Source: Bacillus sp. FSL K6-3431
GTDB taxonomy: Bacteria; Bacillota; Bacilli; Bacillales; Bacillaceae_C
Direction of reading: 5' to 3'
Length of the DNA stretch: 64,000 nt
Assembly: GCF_038002605.1 (NCBI RefSeq)
Contig: NZ_JBBOCT010000001.1
Span: 5,022,001 to 5,086,000, forward strand
Position numbers and translations under genes: made by a program. Under the pieces are notes generated by a model, which did no database searches, was not told the origin of the DNA, and saw only the letters and a list, made by a program, of their open reading frames with translations. This document shows positions 48,451 to 57,472 of this stretch, one piece after another. How positions within the stretch are numbered: position 1 is the stretch's first letter; each line of letters begins with the position of its first letter.

Positions 48451-49866
48451 ATGAAGCAGCATTGGAATGAAGTTCAGCCAGTCGACTCATTTTCAGTTAC
48501 AATGAATGGTACTTTGCATCAACATGACAAAAAAATTATTACGTTCTTATACCAGCCGTTGATCGGACCTATTTGTACAAGTTTCTATACTACACTTTGG
48601 CACGCAGTAGAAGAAAATAGATTGTGGTCCGAAGAATGGTCCCATTATCATTTAATGAATTTACTTGGATTAAACCTGCAAGATATTTACCATGCAAGAC
48701 TGAAACTTGAGGGAATAGGCTTATTAAAAACATATATAAAAAGCGAAAGAGAAGCTAGATCGTTTGTTTATGAATTACAGTCTCCGCTTTCAGCTGAGCA
48801 ATTTTTTACTGATGGTATGCTTAATATTTATTTATATCAAAAACTAGGTCAATCGCATTTTCTTAAGCTGAAAAAAACATTTACTGACAAGCAGATGGAT
48901 ACACAAGCATATCAAGAAGTTACCCGATCCTTTCAAGATGTATTTACCTCGTTGGGGGAACAAAGCCTTCAAAACATTGACGGTCATGAAGCAAGTGAGC
49001 TAGAACAAGGCCAAGCCTTTTTTAAAAAAGAAGAAGCAAGTCAGATTTATATTGATGGAAAAGGCTTTGATTTTGATTTATTACTTGCGGGACTTACTGA
49101 AATGATGGTTCCTAGAAAGTTTTTCACAGAGGCGGTAAAAGACTCTATTGCTAAGCTATCTTTTATATACGGAATCAATGCAATTCAAATGCAAAATATT
49201 GTACTTGCAAGTGTGACGGCTGACCATCATCTTGATATTGATGAGCTTCGTAAAGCAGCACGCGATTGGTATCAGATGGAAAATGAAGATAAACTACCAC
49301 AACTAATTGATCGTCATCAACCACTTAATCATCGTGAAAGTAACACACAAAGGGATACACCAGAAAGTCGACTCGTTTATTATTTAGAGACTGTTTCTCC
49401 GCGGCAATTGCTTATTGACTTATCTGATGGTGCGACACCTGCAAAATCTGATCTTCACGCAGTTGAAGATATAATGTTTCAACAGAAGCTACTGCCAGGG
49501 GTCACTAATGTACTTATTCATTATGTAATGTTAAGAACGGATATGAAATTATCCAAAAATTATTTGGAAAAAATCGCATCCCATTGGTCAAGAAAAAAAA
49601 TTACAACTGTTCAATCAGCGATGGAAATTGCCAAAAGTGAACATCGTCAATATCAAGAATGGGCAACAGGGAATAAAGACACGAAACAACGAAAAAACAA
49701 AGTTACACGTAAAGAAAAATTACCTGATTGGTTCGTCTCTAATGAGAAATCTAGTGAGACAGTAAAAAAAGTAGAATCTAAGGAATTAGAAGAGAAACGT
49801 CGACGAGCAGAAGAAATTCAAAGAAAATACAAGAAAAATGGAGGTGAAAAAGGTGGAGCGGATTAA
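48451..49866 (+). CDS. dnaB: Replication initiation and membrane attachment protein DnaB
   Basis: This 471-residue primosome protein of Firmicutes (unrelated to the E. coli DnaB helicase) works with DnaD and DnaI to load the replicative helicase. It starts KQHWNEVQPVDSF and contains two DnaD-like helical regions (about 10-130 and 300-415). YYLETVSPRQLLIDLSDG is in the second, followed by a charged tail of Lys, Arg and Glu. ATG 48451 is preferred over GTG 48442. The stop overlaps dnaI by 14 bases. Confidence 0.92.
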   Translation: MKQHWNEVQPVDSFSVTMNGTLHQHDKKIITFLYQPLIGPICTSFYTTLWHAVEENRLWSEEWSHYHLMNLLGLNLQDIYHARLKLEGIGLLKTYIKSEREARSFVYELQSPLSAEQFFTDGMLNIYLYQKLGQSHFLKLKKTFTDKQMDTQAYQEVTRSFQDVFTSLGEQSLQNIDGHEASELEQGQAFFKKEEASQIYIDGKGFDFDLLLAGLTEMMVPRKFFTEAVKDSIAKLSFIYGINAIQMQNIVLASVTADHHLDIDELRKAARDWYQMENEDKLPQLIDRHQPLNHRESNTQRDTPESRLVYYLETVSPRQLLIDLSDGATPAKSDLHAVEDIMFQQKLLPGVTNVLIHYVMLRTDMKLSKNYLEKIASHWSRKKITTVQSAMEIAKSEHRQYQEWATGNKDTKQRKNKVTRKEKLPDWFVSNEKSSETVKKVESKELEEKRRRAEEIQRKYKKNGGEKGGAD

Positions 49867-50788
49867 TGAGACGCTTAGCAAACTATCAAAATCACCAGGT
49901 TTTCAAGAGCGATACGAAGACTTAAAAGCAGAAGTTTTATCAAACTCGGAAATACAGTCTTTTATTAAGGCTAATCAAGGCAGTATTACAAATGAGATTA
50001 TTGAAAATCATTTGATGAAACTTTATGAGTATATGACACAGACAAAAAAGTGTAAGGATTGTCCAGGCCTTGGTCATTGTGTAAATATGATGCAGGGGTA
50101 TGAACCTTCTCTTGTATTGGAAGGTAATGTAATTGAAGTGCGATATCGTCCTTGTCCATCAAAACTCGTTCATGATGAACGTAAAAAAGCGGAAAAACTG
50201 ATTAAAAGTATTTATGTGCCAAAAGAAATTCTGGCTGCTTCATTTGCGGATTTCTCATTGGATAGTCCTGGAAGAATACATGCATTTGAGTATGCAGAAC
50301 AATTTGCATCTAAATATGATCCTGGAAGCGCGATGAAGGGATTGTATTTATATGGAAGCTTCGGTATCGGGAAATCTTATCTGCTCGGGGCAATTGCGAA
50401 TCAGCTAGCTGAAAAGGAAATATCTTCTTTGATCGTATATGTCCCAGAATTTTTGCGGGAAATGAAACAATCTCTTGGGGATCAAACATTAAATTCCAAA
50501 CTTGAAGCAGTGAAAAATGCCAAAATTCTTATGCTTGATGATATTGGAGCAGAAGCAATGTCAAGCTGGACAAGAGATGAAGTTTTAGGTTCCATTCTAC
50601 AATTCAGAATGCATGAGCAGCTACCAACCTTTTTTACTTCTAATTTTGATTTCAACGGACTTGAGCATCATTTAACATATACGCAACGTGGAGAAGAAGA
50701 GAAAATGAAAGCAGCAAGAATTATGGAGCGTATAAAATATTTATCAACCCCTATTAAATTAGATGGGCCAAATCGAAGACATCAATGA
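49853..50788 (+). CDS. dnaI: Helicase loader DnaI
   Basis: This 311-residue AAA+ ATPase loads the replicative helicase. The N-terminal zinc-binding domain has CKDCPGLGHCVNM and a later CPSK (about 67-110). Walker A is LYGSFGIGKSYLL (about 168-180) and Walker B is ILMLDDIGAE. GTG 49853 has a perfect GGAGGTGA site and gives the standard length of 311 residues. It closes the nrdR-dnaB-dnaI operon, with a terminator at the stop codon. Confidence 0.95.
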   Translation: MERINETLSKLSKSPGFQERYEDLKAEVLSNSEIQSFIKANQGSITNEIIENHLMKLYEYMTQTKKCKDCPGLGHCVNMMQGYEPSLVLEGNVIEVRYRPCPSKLVHDERKKAEKLIKSIYVPKEILAASFADFSLDSPGRIHAFEYAEQFASKYDPGSAMKGLYLYGSFGIGKSYLLGAIANQLAEKEISSLIVYVPEFLREMKQSLGDQTLNSKLEAVKNAKILMLDDIGAEAMSSWTRDEVLGSILQFRMHEQLPTFFTSNFDFNGLEHHLTYTQRGEEEKMKAARIMERIKYLSTPIKLDGPNRRHQ

Positions 50789-50816
50789 GCACCTGCAAAT
50801 TGCAGGTGTTTTTTAT
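50789..50816 (+). terminator. Terminator after dnaI
   Basis: CACCTGC / GCAGGTG around AAATT with six T, directly at the dnaI stop. Confidence 0.85.
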
Positions 50817-50914
50817 TTGAAATATCTGTAGTCGGGGACTTACCTTAAATTCATAGGTCTAGTCCGTCCTACCTCTCATATACATGTAACAAAGTAGTAA
50901 AAGGGGGGACGGGC

Positions 50915-51751
50915 TTGGAGTTGATATTTACTTCTATAAAGGATGCAATCCGTCTAAAAATATATTTATCTGCACATGGCGTAAAGGAAAAATTAAAAGA
51001 AAGCCAGAGCCAGTTTATTTATACATTTAGTAATGAAATGGAAAAAAGGGGTTTGTATGCGGAGGCATTGCTTCATTTTATAAAAGAAGCAAAAAGAAAT
51101 GACTGGTTAAATGATACGTTACTGCAAACATATCATTATGAAAATGAAGATGAGCGTAGTCATATCATTGGAATTACTGCACAAATGTTTAGTGGAAAGC
51201 GCAAAGATTTATCCGATTTAGTTGGAAATGTGAATGAAGATCAGTTGCTTCATTCGGCAATTGATGATTTGCTAAGTTATGGAGGGCCGATTTTATTTGA
51301 TTCTTTTTCAAGGTTTAGGCTTAAGCCTTATTACAAGCAAGTAGGTAAGTATCTTGAGGTCGCCATCGATGAATATAAAATGGAACAAGAATACCAGATG
51401 TTTGTCAGCATGCTAAGAGACTACTTGAAAAATCGTGGCTCAAGAAAAAATACGATTCATCTGCTCATGGATGATTCAAATTTATTTTTTGATGAAAATA
51501 TCCAAGAAATATCTCATCAAGATATGAAGGCAATGATTGATCAACGCCTGCTCGCCAATCACCCAATTTATGTAGATTCAGGAGTCATAGCACCGCTTTT
51601 ATCAATGGCCCCTAAGAAAATTTATCTTTACACTCTTAATGAAGAGCAAGCACTTGTTAGAACGTTACGTAATATATTTGAAGAACGAATCTTTATTTTG
51701 CCTCCAACTCATTTTCACATATTAAAAAAAGCTTATGTCCATAAACCTTGA
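50915..51751 (+). CDS. ytxC: Sporulation protein YtxC
   Basis: This 278-residue soluble protein matches YtxC in length and position (between dnaI and thrS). Segments include LSYGGPILFDSFSRFRLKPY near residue 122 and the C-terminal FEERIFILPPTHFHILKKA. No catalytic motif is visible. It is annotated as sporulation-related in B. subtilis; the molecular role is unknown. The start is TTG 50915 after a G-rich site (AAGGGGGGA). The -35 element of the thrS promoter overlaps its stop codon. Confidence 0.85.
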   Translation: MELIFTSIKDAIRLKIYLSAHGVKEKLKESQSQFIYTFSNEMEKRGLYAEALLHFIKEAKRNDWLNDTLLQTYHYENEDERSHIIGITAQMFSGKRKDLSDLVGNVNEDQLLHSAIDDLLSYGGPILFDSFSRFRLKPYYKQVGKYLEVAIDEYKMEQEYQMFVSMLRDYLKNRGSRKNTIHLLMDDSNLFFDENIQEISHQDMKAMIDQRLLANHPIYVDSGVIAPLLSMAPKKIYLYTLNEEQALVRTLRNIFEERIFILPPTHFHILKKAYVHKP

Positions 51752-51776
51752 TTTTTTTTTCGCAACTAGATATAAT
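51748..51776 (+). promoter_or_regulatory. thrS promoter (sigma-A)
   Basis: TTGATT (51748-51753), 17-base spacer and TATAAT (51771-51776). Transcription would start at about 51783, at the beginning of the T-box leader. Confidence 0.8.
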
Positions 51777-51782
51777 AACCTA

Positions 51783-52043
51783 CATAATCAATCAAGCAAA
51801 CAGTTGCGATAAGGACATGAGTATTTTGTTACGGTTCACAGAGAGGGAAGATGGAGCTGCGAGCTTCCCAACACGGACTAGATACTTACCCCCTTTGAAC
51901 TCCAATCATGAACCAGTGAGTAATGATTGGCGGGCCAAATCCGTTACAATGAATCCAAGTCAATATGCTTTTTTCGTATGTTGAAAACTAGGGTGGAACC
52001 ACGTGTATATAAACTCGTCCCTTTCCAGGAGACGGGTTTTTTG
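51783..52043 (+). ncRNA. T-box leader (threonine), upstream of thrS
   Basis: This leader senses uncharged tRNA-Thr and controls readthrough into thrS. The T-box sequence AGGGTGGAACCACG is at 51990-52003. Stem I includes GAGAGGGAAG ... CTTCCC, and the likely specifier ACC (Thr) is at 51888-51890 in the context CTTACC. The intrinsic terminator AAACTCGTC / GACGGGTTT with T run is at 52011-52043. The antiterminator is expected to pair the T-box with the 5' side of the terminator. The open frame crossing this region is not a gene. Confidence 0.93.
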
Positions 52044-52120
52044 TATTTTTATTTAGAAAGGTGTAAGCCACTAGTACATCATATACGCCGAAGTTAGGCA
52101 ATAAAAAAAGGAGTGGAAAA

Positions 52121-54055
52121 ATGATGTCAAATCAAATTCAAATTACTTTCCCAGATGGGTCTATAAAGGAGTTTCCAAAAGGGACAACAACAGAAGAAAT
52201 TGCAGCATCCATCAGTCCAGGCTTAAGAAAGAAAGCACTTGCTGGAAAACTAAGTGGTGCACTTATTGACTTGAAAACACCGATACAACAAGATGGAGCG
52301 ATTGAGATTATTACAGCAGATAGCGATGAAGCACTTGAGGTAATGCGACACAGTTCTGCTCACTTAATGGCACAAGCAATGAAAAGATTGTATCCAGATG
52401 TTCAATTTGGTGTTGGTCCAGTTATTGAAGGCGGATTTTATTATGATATGGATCTTGAACATGCAATTACACCAGAAGATTTACCTGTTATTGAAAAGGA
52501 AATGAAGAAGATCATTAATGAAAATATGGAAATCGTTCGTAAAGAAGTGTCACGCGATGAAGCGAAAGATCTGTTTGCTGCAGATAAATATAAGCAAGAA
52601 CTAATTGACGCCATTCCTGAAAATGAAAAAGTAACGATTTATACACAGGGTGAGTTTTCAGATCTGTGCCGTGGCGTTCATGTCCCATCTACAGGGAAAA
52701 TTAGAGAATTTAAATTGCTTAATATTGCAGGCGCATATTGGCGTGGTGACAGCAAAAATAAAATGCTTCAACGCGTATATGGAACAGCTTTTTTCAAAAA
52801 GGAAGACCTTGCAAATCATTTGAAAATGCTAGAAGAAGCGAAAGAGCGTGATCACCGCAAACTTGGTAAAGAGCTAAGCTTATTTACAAACTCACAAAAA
52901 GTAGGGCAAGGGTTGCCACTTTGGTTACCAAAAGGTGCGACAATTCGTAGAATCATCGAACGTTACATCGTTGATAAAGAAGTTGAACTAGGATATGACC
53001 ATGTGTATACACCGGTTATGGGAAGTGTTGACCTGTATAAGGCAAGTGGTCATTGGGATCACTATAAAGATGATATGTTCCCTGTCATGGATATGGACAA
53101 TGAACAACTTGTTTTGCGCCCAATGAATTGCCCTCATCATATGATGGTATATAAAAATGATATCCATAGTTATCGTGAATTGCCGATTCGAATTGCAGAA
53201 CTTGGCACACAGCATCGATATGAAATGTCTGGCGCTCTTTCGGGCCTACAGCGTGTTAGAGGAATGACATTGAATGATGCGCATATATTTGTTCGACCAG
53301 ATCAAATCAAAGACGAATTTATCCGTGTTGTGGAACTTGTTAAGGAAGTGTATAAAGATTTCAACATCGAAGATTACTCTTTTAGGCTTTCTTATCGTGA
53401 TCCTGAGGATAAAGAGAAATATTTTGATGATGATGAAATGTGGGATAAAGCACAGGCGATGATTAAAGAAGCAATGGATACTTTTGGCGATGAGTATGTG
53501 GAAGCTGAAGGGGAAGCGGCATTCTACGGACCCAAATTAGACGTTCAAGTCAAAACTGCATTAGGAAAAGAAGAAACACTTTCTACTGTCCAACTGGATT
53601 TTCTTTTACCTGAAAAATTAGATTTGACATATGTTGGTGAAGATGGCAAACAGCATCGTCCAGTCGTTATCCACCGTGGTGTTGTGTCAACGATGGAACG
53701 GTTTGTAGCCTTCTTGATTGAAGAATATAAAGGCGCATTTCCGACTTGGCTTGCACCTGTTCAAGTTCAAGTTATCCCAGTTTCTCCAGATGTGCATTTT
53801 GACTATGCTAAGAAAGTTCAGGATAAGTTAAAATCACTCGGTTTCCGCGTTGAACTTGATCAACGTGAAGAAAAAATTGGTTATAAGATTCGTGAAGCGC
53901 AAATGCAAAAAGTGCCATATATGCTTGTTGTCGGTGACAATGAAATTACAGAAGAAGCTGTTAATGTAAGGAAATATGGAGAGAAGAAGTCAGAAACTAT
54001 TTCCTTTAAAGAGTTTACAGAATTACTTAAAGCAGAAGTGAATAATAGAGATTAA
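52121..54055 (+). CDS. thrS: Threonyl-tRNA synthetase
   Basis: This 644-residue class II synthetase has an N-terminal TGS domain (about 1-65) and an editing domain with [16 protein letters not shown] and [10 protein letters not shown]. The class II catalytic core contains [13 protein letters not shown] (zinc Cys), [20 protein letters not shown] and [14 protein letters not shown]. The anticodon-binding domain (about 540-644) begins [18 protein letters not shown] precedes ATG 52121. It is controlled by the T-box leader. Confidence 0.97.
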   Translation: MMSNQIQITFPDGSIKEFPKGTTTEEIAASISPGLRKKALAGKLSGALIDLKTPIQQDGAIEIITADSDEALEVMRHSSAHLMAQAMKRLYPDVQFGVGPVIEGGFYYDMDLEHAITPEDLPVIEKEMKKIINENMEIVRKEVSRDEAKDLFAADKYKQELIDAIPENEKVTIYTQGEFSDLCRGVHVPSTGKIREFKLLNIAGAYWRGDSKNKMLQRVYGTAFFKKEDLANHLKMLEEAKERDHRKLGKELSLFTNSQKVGQGLPLWLPKGATIRRIIERYIVDKEVELGYDHVYTPVMGSVDLYKASGHWDHYKDDMFPVMDMDNEQLVLRPMNCPHHMMVYKNDIHSYRELPIRIAELGTQHRYEMSGALSGLQRVRGMTLNDAHIFVRPDQIKDEFIRVVELVKEVYKDFNIEDYSFRLSYRDPEDKEKYFDDDEMWDKAQAMIKEAMDTFGDEYVEAEGEAAFYGPKLDVQVKTALGKEETLSTVQLDFLLPEKLDLTYVGEDGKQHRPVVIHRGVVSTMERFVAFLIEEYKGAFPTWLAPVQVQVIPVSPDVHFDYAKKVQDKLKSLGFRVELDQREEKIGYKIREAQMQKVPYMLVVGDNEITEEAVNVRKYGEKKSETISFKEFTELLKAEVNNRD

Positions 54056-54059
54056 TGAA

Positions 54060-54103
54060 TAAAACACCAAAGGGGCTTCAGTTAGCCCCGTTTGGCGTTT
54101 TAT
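54060..54103. terminator. Bidirectional terminator thrS / yusW-like
   Basis: AAAACACCAAAGGGGCT and AGCCCCGTTTGGCGTTTT pair with small mismatches. It lies between convergent genes and reaches the stop codon of the leftward lipoprotein gene. Confidence 0.8.
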
Positions 54104-54630
54104 TTTTTATCTTCCAAATCTACTTTAGTTCCGTCTTTCAACATATAATCCAAATCAAATTCTGTATAATCTTTATCTAATTGAAAAATAGCTAGGACTT
54201 TTTGAATTACCTCTTCTTGTGATAATCCAGTCAGTTCAATATCTTTCAATAAAACGTATACGGTTTGAAAAGCTTCCATGCCCTGTAATATTCTATCATT
54301 TATTTCATCATCTACTATTGCTTCATACTTCCCATTGCCACTTTTTTGTTCATACTCAACAGAGTATTTTTTATTTGGACCATATTTAACTTCTAAATCA
54401 AATTCGGTATAAGGTAGTTCTTCCATTTGTTCTATCGCGTTTGTATCATCTACATTTCCATCGGAATTTACGCCACTGTTATCCTTTTGGTTGGTATCAG
54501 GCGTCCTCACCTCTTTAGGAACCACCATCCGTTCTTTCGGATGATCATCGATGGATGGATCATTAGAGCATGCTGTAAATCCAAGCATTAAGGTAATTCC
54601 AGCAATAGAGTAAAATATCTTTTTTAACAT
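54100..54630 (-). CDS. YusW-like lipoprotein
   Basis: This lipoprotein of about 176 residues has a signal peptide ending in a lipobox LGFTACSN (Cys at about 21). A hydrophilic acidic linker follows (about 30-70), then a YusW-type domain with two similar halves, PYTEFDLEVKYGPNKKYSVE and DYTEFDLDYMLKDGTKVD. It should be anchored on the outer face of the membrane. Function unknown. ATG 54630 has GGAGG eight bases upstream; the longer frame from 54645 would spoil the signal peptide. It is divergent from the infC operon. Confidence 0.8.
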   Translation of the reverse strand: MLKKIFYSIAGITLMLGFTACSNDPSIDDHPKERMVVPKEVRTPDTNQKDNSGVNSDGNVDDTNAIEQMEELPYTEFDLEVKYGPNKKYSVEYEQKSGNGKYEAIVDDEINDRILQGMEAFQTVYVLLKDIELTGLSQEEVIQKVLAIFQLDKDYTEFDLDYMLKDGTKVDLEDKK

Positions 54631-54769
54631 ACGCGAAACCTCCAAAGTATGAGTTCTTATAACAAAGTGTTACCTTTTCCTACGTAATTAAACATTTTAT
54701 CCAAAAGATTGATTGATTTATGTAACATAATTTGTTATGATAATAAGCGTTGCAAATATTACATGATTA

Positions 54770-54798
54770 TTGACAGAGTTATCTACCTGTGATATATT
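54770..54798 (+). promoter_or_regulatory. infC operon promoter (sigma-A)
   Basis: TTGACA (54770-54775), a 17-base spacer and TATATT (54793-54798): consensus -35 and good -10. Start of transcription should be near 54805, giving a leader of about 235 bases. Confidence 0.9.
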
Positions 54799-54804
54799 AA
54801 TAAG

Positions 54805-55040
54805 AGTTAATTGAATACTTGTTTGTGGAAGAAGAGGCTCCCGCTTCTCGCCTGATTGACGCAATAGTGCTGTTGACAGGTTATTGATTTCATTGCCATT
54901 TTTGACTATTTGTGCGTGATTTTGGTGCGGGTTGCTATATGCCTCGCACTTTTTTTGTGGCTTAAATACGGCTTTATAAAAGTGCAGCATGATTATTACT
55001 CAAACTATGTGTTCCTTATAAAACTTGGAGGTGGCTAACT
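54805..55040 (+). ncRNA. Ribosomal protein L20 leader of the infC operon
   Basis: A long untranslated leader precedes infC-rpmI-rplT, as in B. subtilis, where L20 binds it and promotes premature termination. An intrinsic terminator (GTGCGGG / CCTCGCAC with a run of seven T, 54925-54956) lies in the middle. Upstream stretches such as CTGTTGACAGGTTATTG can form the alternative structure. The L20-binding fold itself was not modelled. Confidence 0.78.
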
Positions 55041-55556
55041 ATTAGCAAAGATATGATGGTAAATGAAGGCATCCGTGCCCGTGAACTTCGTCTTGTTGAT
55101 CATAATGGAGAGCAGCTGGGAGTTAAATCCCGCAATGAAGCACTTGAAATTGCTGCACGTGTAAATCTAGATCTCGTTCTTGTTGCACCTAACGCAAAAC
55201 CACCTGTGGCCCGAATTATGGATCATGGAAAGCATCGTTTTGAACAGCAGAAGAAAGAAAAGGAAGCGCGCAAAAACCAAAAAGTGATCAATTTGAAGGA
55301 AGTTCGATTAAGTCCTACTATTGATGAGCATGATTTCAACACTAAGCTTCGCAATGGCCGGAAATTCCTTGAAAAAGGCGATAAAGTAAAAGCTTCGATT
55401 CGTTTTAAGGGACGTGCTATTACGCATAAAGAAATTGGCCAGCGTGTATTAACTCGCTTTGCTGAAGAATGCGAAGATGTAGCGACTATTGAGTCCAGAC
55501 CGAAAATGGACGGAAGAAGTATGTTTTTAGTATTAGCACCAAAAATTGAAAAGTAA
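55041..55556 (+). CDS. infC: Translation initiation factor IF-3 (AUU start)
   Basis: This 171-residue factor keeps the 30S subunit free and checks initiator tRNA and start codon. The N-terminal domain contains [20 protein letters not shown], then a basic helix [16 protein letters not shown], and the C-terminal domain [20 protein letters not shown]. The only start with a fitting ribosome binding site (GGAGGTGG, six bases away) is ATT 55041, giving the standard SKD N-terminus. ATG 55053 is 18 bases from that site. An AUU start makes infC sensitive to IF-3 itself, a known autoregulation. Confidence 0.93.
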   Translation: MSKDMMVNEGIRARELRLVDHNGEQLGVKSRNEALEIAARVNLDLVLVAPNAKPPVARIMDHGKHRFEQQKKEKEARKNQKVINLKEVRLSPTIDEHDFNTKLRNGRKFLEKGDKVKASIRFKGRAITHKEIGQRVLTRFAEECEDVATIESRPKMDGRSMFLVLAPKIEK

Positions 55557-55577
55557 TGTTTTGAGGAGGAAAACTCT

Positions 55578-55778
55578 ATGCCAAAAATGAAGACCCACCG
55601 AGGCTCAGCAAAACGCTTCAAAAGAACAGGTTCTGGTAAATTGAAACGTTCACAAGCTTATACAAGCCATTTATTTGCAAATAAATCAACAAAACAAAAA
55701 CGTAAACTACGTAAGTCAGCAATGGTGTCAAAAGGTGATTTCCGCCGTATTCGCCATATGCTTGACAATGTGAAGTAA
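55578..55778 (+). CDS. rpmI: 50S ribosomal protein L35
   Basis: This 66-residue, very basic protein begins [20 protein letters not shown], the L35 signature. GAGGAGG precedes the ATG. It is second gene of the infC operon, 21 bases after infC. Confidence 0.97.
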   Translation: MPKMKTHRGSAKRFKRTGSGKLKRSQAYTSHLFANKSTKQKRKLRKSAMVSKGDFRRIRHMLDNVK

Positions 55779-55810
55779 TAAATCGAGATCCAACTTAGGA
55801 GGGAATTAAT

Positions 55811-56164
55811 ATGCCACGTGTAAAAGGCGGTACAGTAACCCGCAGACGTCATAAAAGAGTTATAAAATTAGCAAAAGGTTATTATGGTTCCAAACATAGA
55901 TTATACAAAGTTGCTAACCAAGCAGTAATGAAATCTTATAATTATGCATATCGTGATCGCCGTAACAAAAAACGCGATTTCCGTAGACTATGGATTACAC
56001 GTATCAATGCAGCAGCTCGTATAAATGGTCTTTCTTATAGCCGTTTAATGTTCGGATTGAAAGAAGCTGGAATTGAAGTAAACCGCAAAATGCTAGCTGA
56101 ACTTGCTATTTCTGATGAACAAGCATTTGCAGAAATTGCAAACAAAGCAAAAGCAGCACTTTAA
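55811..56164 (+). CDS. rplT: 50S ribosomal protein L20
   Basis: This 117-residue basic protein binds 23S rRNA early in assembly and represses its own operon through the leader. N-terminal [20 protein letters not shown] and the globular part [20 protein letters not shown] are conserved. TAGGAGGG precedes the ATG. A collapsed MITE-like repeat (copy E) starts directly after the stop codon, before the operon terminator. Confidence 0.97.
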   Translation: MPRVKGGTVTRRRHKRVIKLAKGYYGSKHRLYKVANQAVMKSYNYAYRDRRNKKRDFRRLWITRINAAARINGLSYSRLMFGLKEAGIEVNRKMLAELAISDEQAFAEIANKAKAAL

Positions 56165-56240
56165 GAGGATGTTCAAAAAGTCACCAAATGATAAAGGACG
56201 AACTTCTTGTTTCTAATTTGGCACCTTTTTGAATACGCAC
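56165..56240 (+). repeat. MITE-like dispersed repeat, copy E (76 bp, internally deleted)
   Basis: Both terminal inverted repeats are present (GAGGATGTTCAAAAAGTCAC and GGCACCTTTTTGAATACGCA) but most of the interior is gone. The junction ACGAACTTCTTG lies where CGAATTTCTT and CGAACTTCTT, two near-identical stretches of the full element, would have recombined. It begins at the base after the rplT stop. Confidence 0.82.
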
Positions 56241-56263
56241 TTTAATCTAGATATATTTAAAAC

Positions 56264-56324
56264 AACGAGGCTATCCCCCCAAGTGTTAAACCCTTGGATT
56301 TTGGGATAGCCTCGTTTTGTTTTT
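56264..56324 (+). terminator. Terminator of the infC-rpmI-rplT operon
   Basis: AACGAGGCTATCCC / GGGATAGCCTCGTT with an inner CCAAG/CTTGG helix, followed by a T-rich run. Confidence 0.9.
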
Positions 56325-56343
56325 ATGGGAAGGAGTGTTAGAA

Positions 56344-56619
56344 ATGCTTAGATTTTTGTTAATTAGCTATTTTATTGTAATAAATGTTTTTGGTATTCAA
56401 ATCATGGGAAATGATAAAAAAAGAGCACAGCAAAGAAGGCAGCGTGTAAGTGAACGCAATCTGTGGCTTCTTGCTTTTGTTGGTGGGGCCCTTGGTATGA
56501 CGATTGGCATGAATAAATATCGACATAAAACAAAACATTTTACATTTAAATATGGATTGCCTCTTTTACTTATTATCGATATTGTTATATTTTATCTTCT
56601 GCTTGACCGTCTGTCATAA
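56344..56619 (+). CDS. ysdA: DUF1294 membrane protein YsdA
   Basis: This protein of about 91 residues has three membrane helices (about 3-18, 41-58 and 72-90). The DUF1294 pattern is AQQRRQRVSERNLWLLAFVGGALG followed by MNKYRHKTKHFTFKYGLPLL. ATG 56344 has AAGGAG eight bases upstream. Function unknown. In B. subtilis it lies in the same place, between rplT and ysdB. Confidence 0.86.
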   Translation: MLRFLLISYFIVINVFGIQIMGNDKKRAQQRRQRVSERNLWLLAFVGGALGMTIGMNKYRHKTKHFTFKYGLPLLLIIDIVIFYLLLDRLS

Positions 56620-56666
56620 CAGCAGAGGAAGAAAATATACTAGTAGTATGGAAGGCAGGTGGCTAC

Positions 56667-57260
56667 ATGAGTGAACAAATGTTAATCATGCTTGCTTTTA
56701 TGGAAGGTAGCGGAACACTGGCACCGTTTATGTTTATCATATTTCATGTCGTTAGACAGTTTATGTTCATCCCTGTAGCACTTGTTTGCATTGCTGGTGG
56801 TATACTCTTTGGAAGTTTTCTAGGGACATTGTATTCTATGGCTGGTTTATTATTATTATCTGCCCTCTTTTATTTTTGTATCGATAAAATGCCTGGTACA
56901 CACGCTAAATTGATGGGGATAAAATACAAATGGTTTGGTCGCTATACAAAAATGACTGTAGGTCAAATTGCCATATTACGGCTTATCCCATTTTTTCATT
57001 ATCACTTGTTGAATATCTGTTTGCTGGAAAGAAGACCTGATTTTAAGGGATTCATGAAGGGAGCTTTTGCTACAAATCTGCCTCTTGCCTTTTTTTATAC
57101 GGTGTTCGGGCAGTTTATTACACGTTTCTCTCCAGGGATGGCCGCAATTATTATCCTCTCACTATGTATCTTGGTTTATGTCCTACGTGAAAAAATAACA
57201 ATTGTCACATGGGATGAGTTCTTCTCACATAGACAAAAACAATCCAAAAACCCATGCTAG
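56667..57260 (+). CDS. TVP38/TMEM64 family membrane protein
   Basis: This 197-residue VTT/SNARE-associated-domain membrane protein has about five hydrophobic segments. Family motifs are VRQFMFIPVALVCIAGGILF, GTLYSMAGLLLLSALF and ILRLIPFFHYHLLNI. Homologues include B. subtilis YtxB and the DedA/TVP38 group, linked to lipid or polyprenyl handling at the membrane. In B. subtilis ytxB lies between dnaI and ytxC; no such gene is there in this window, so this may be a relocated YtxB. A very strong terminator follows. Confidence 0.82.
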   Translation: MSEQMLIMLAFMEGSGTLAPFMFIIFHVVRQFMFIPVALVCIAGGILFGSFLGTLYSMAGLLLLSALFYFCIDKMPGTHAKLMGIKYKWFGRYTKMTVGQIAILRLIPFFHYHLLNICLLERRPDFKGFMKGAFATNLPLAFFYTVFGQFITRFSPGMAAIIILSLCILVYVLREKITIVTWDEFFSHRQKQSKNPC

Positions 57261-57269
57261 ATTCTGTGC

Positions 57270-57315
57270 AAACAGTCGTAATCATGACTTTTGATCATGA
57301 TTACGACTGTTTTAA
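57270..57315 (+). terminator. Terminator after the TVP38 gene
   Basis: Perfect 17-base arms (AACAGTCGTAATCATGA on the left) around a seven-base loop, then a T run. Confidence 0.92.
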
Positions 57316-57472
57316 TTTCATAAAATTGGCTATTAAGTAGTGTTCAATTTTTATGACCACTTTTAGCACTTAACGCCCTCTAAGAATGTCTTCTTCAACC
57401 GACAGAAACTCCAATTCCTAATAATATTGTTGAGAAAGCCTCTATCACTAATCGATCATAAAAAGCTCTATA

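Noticed and set aside
51748..51984. 78-residue open frame between ytxC and thrS
   Set aside because: It is inside the thrS promoter and T-box leader; the RNA structure explains the sequence.
54718..54990. 90-residue minus-strand open frame before infC
   Set aside because: It covers the infC promoter and leader, including the leader terminator.
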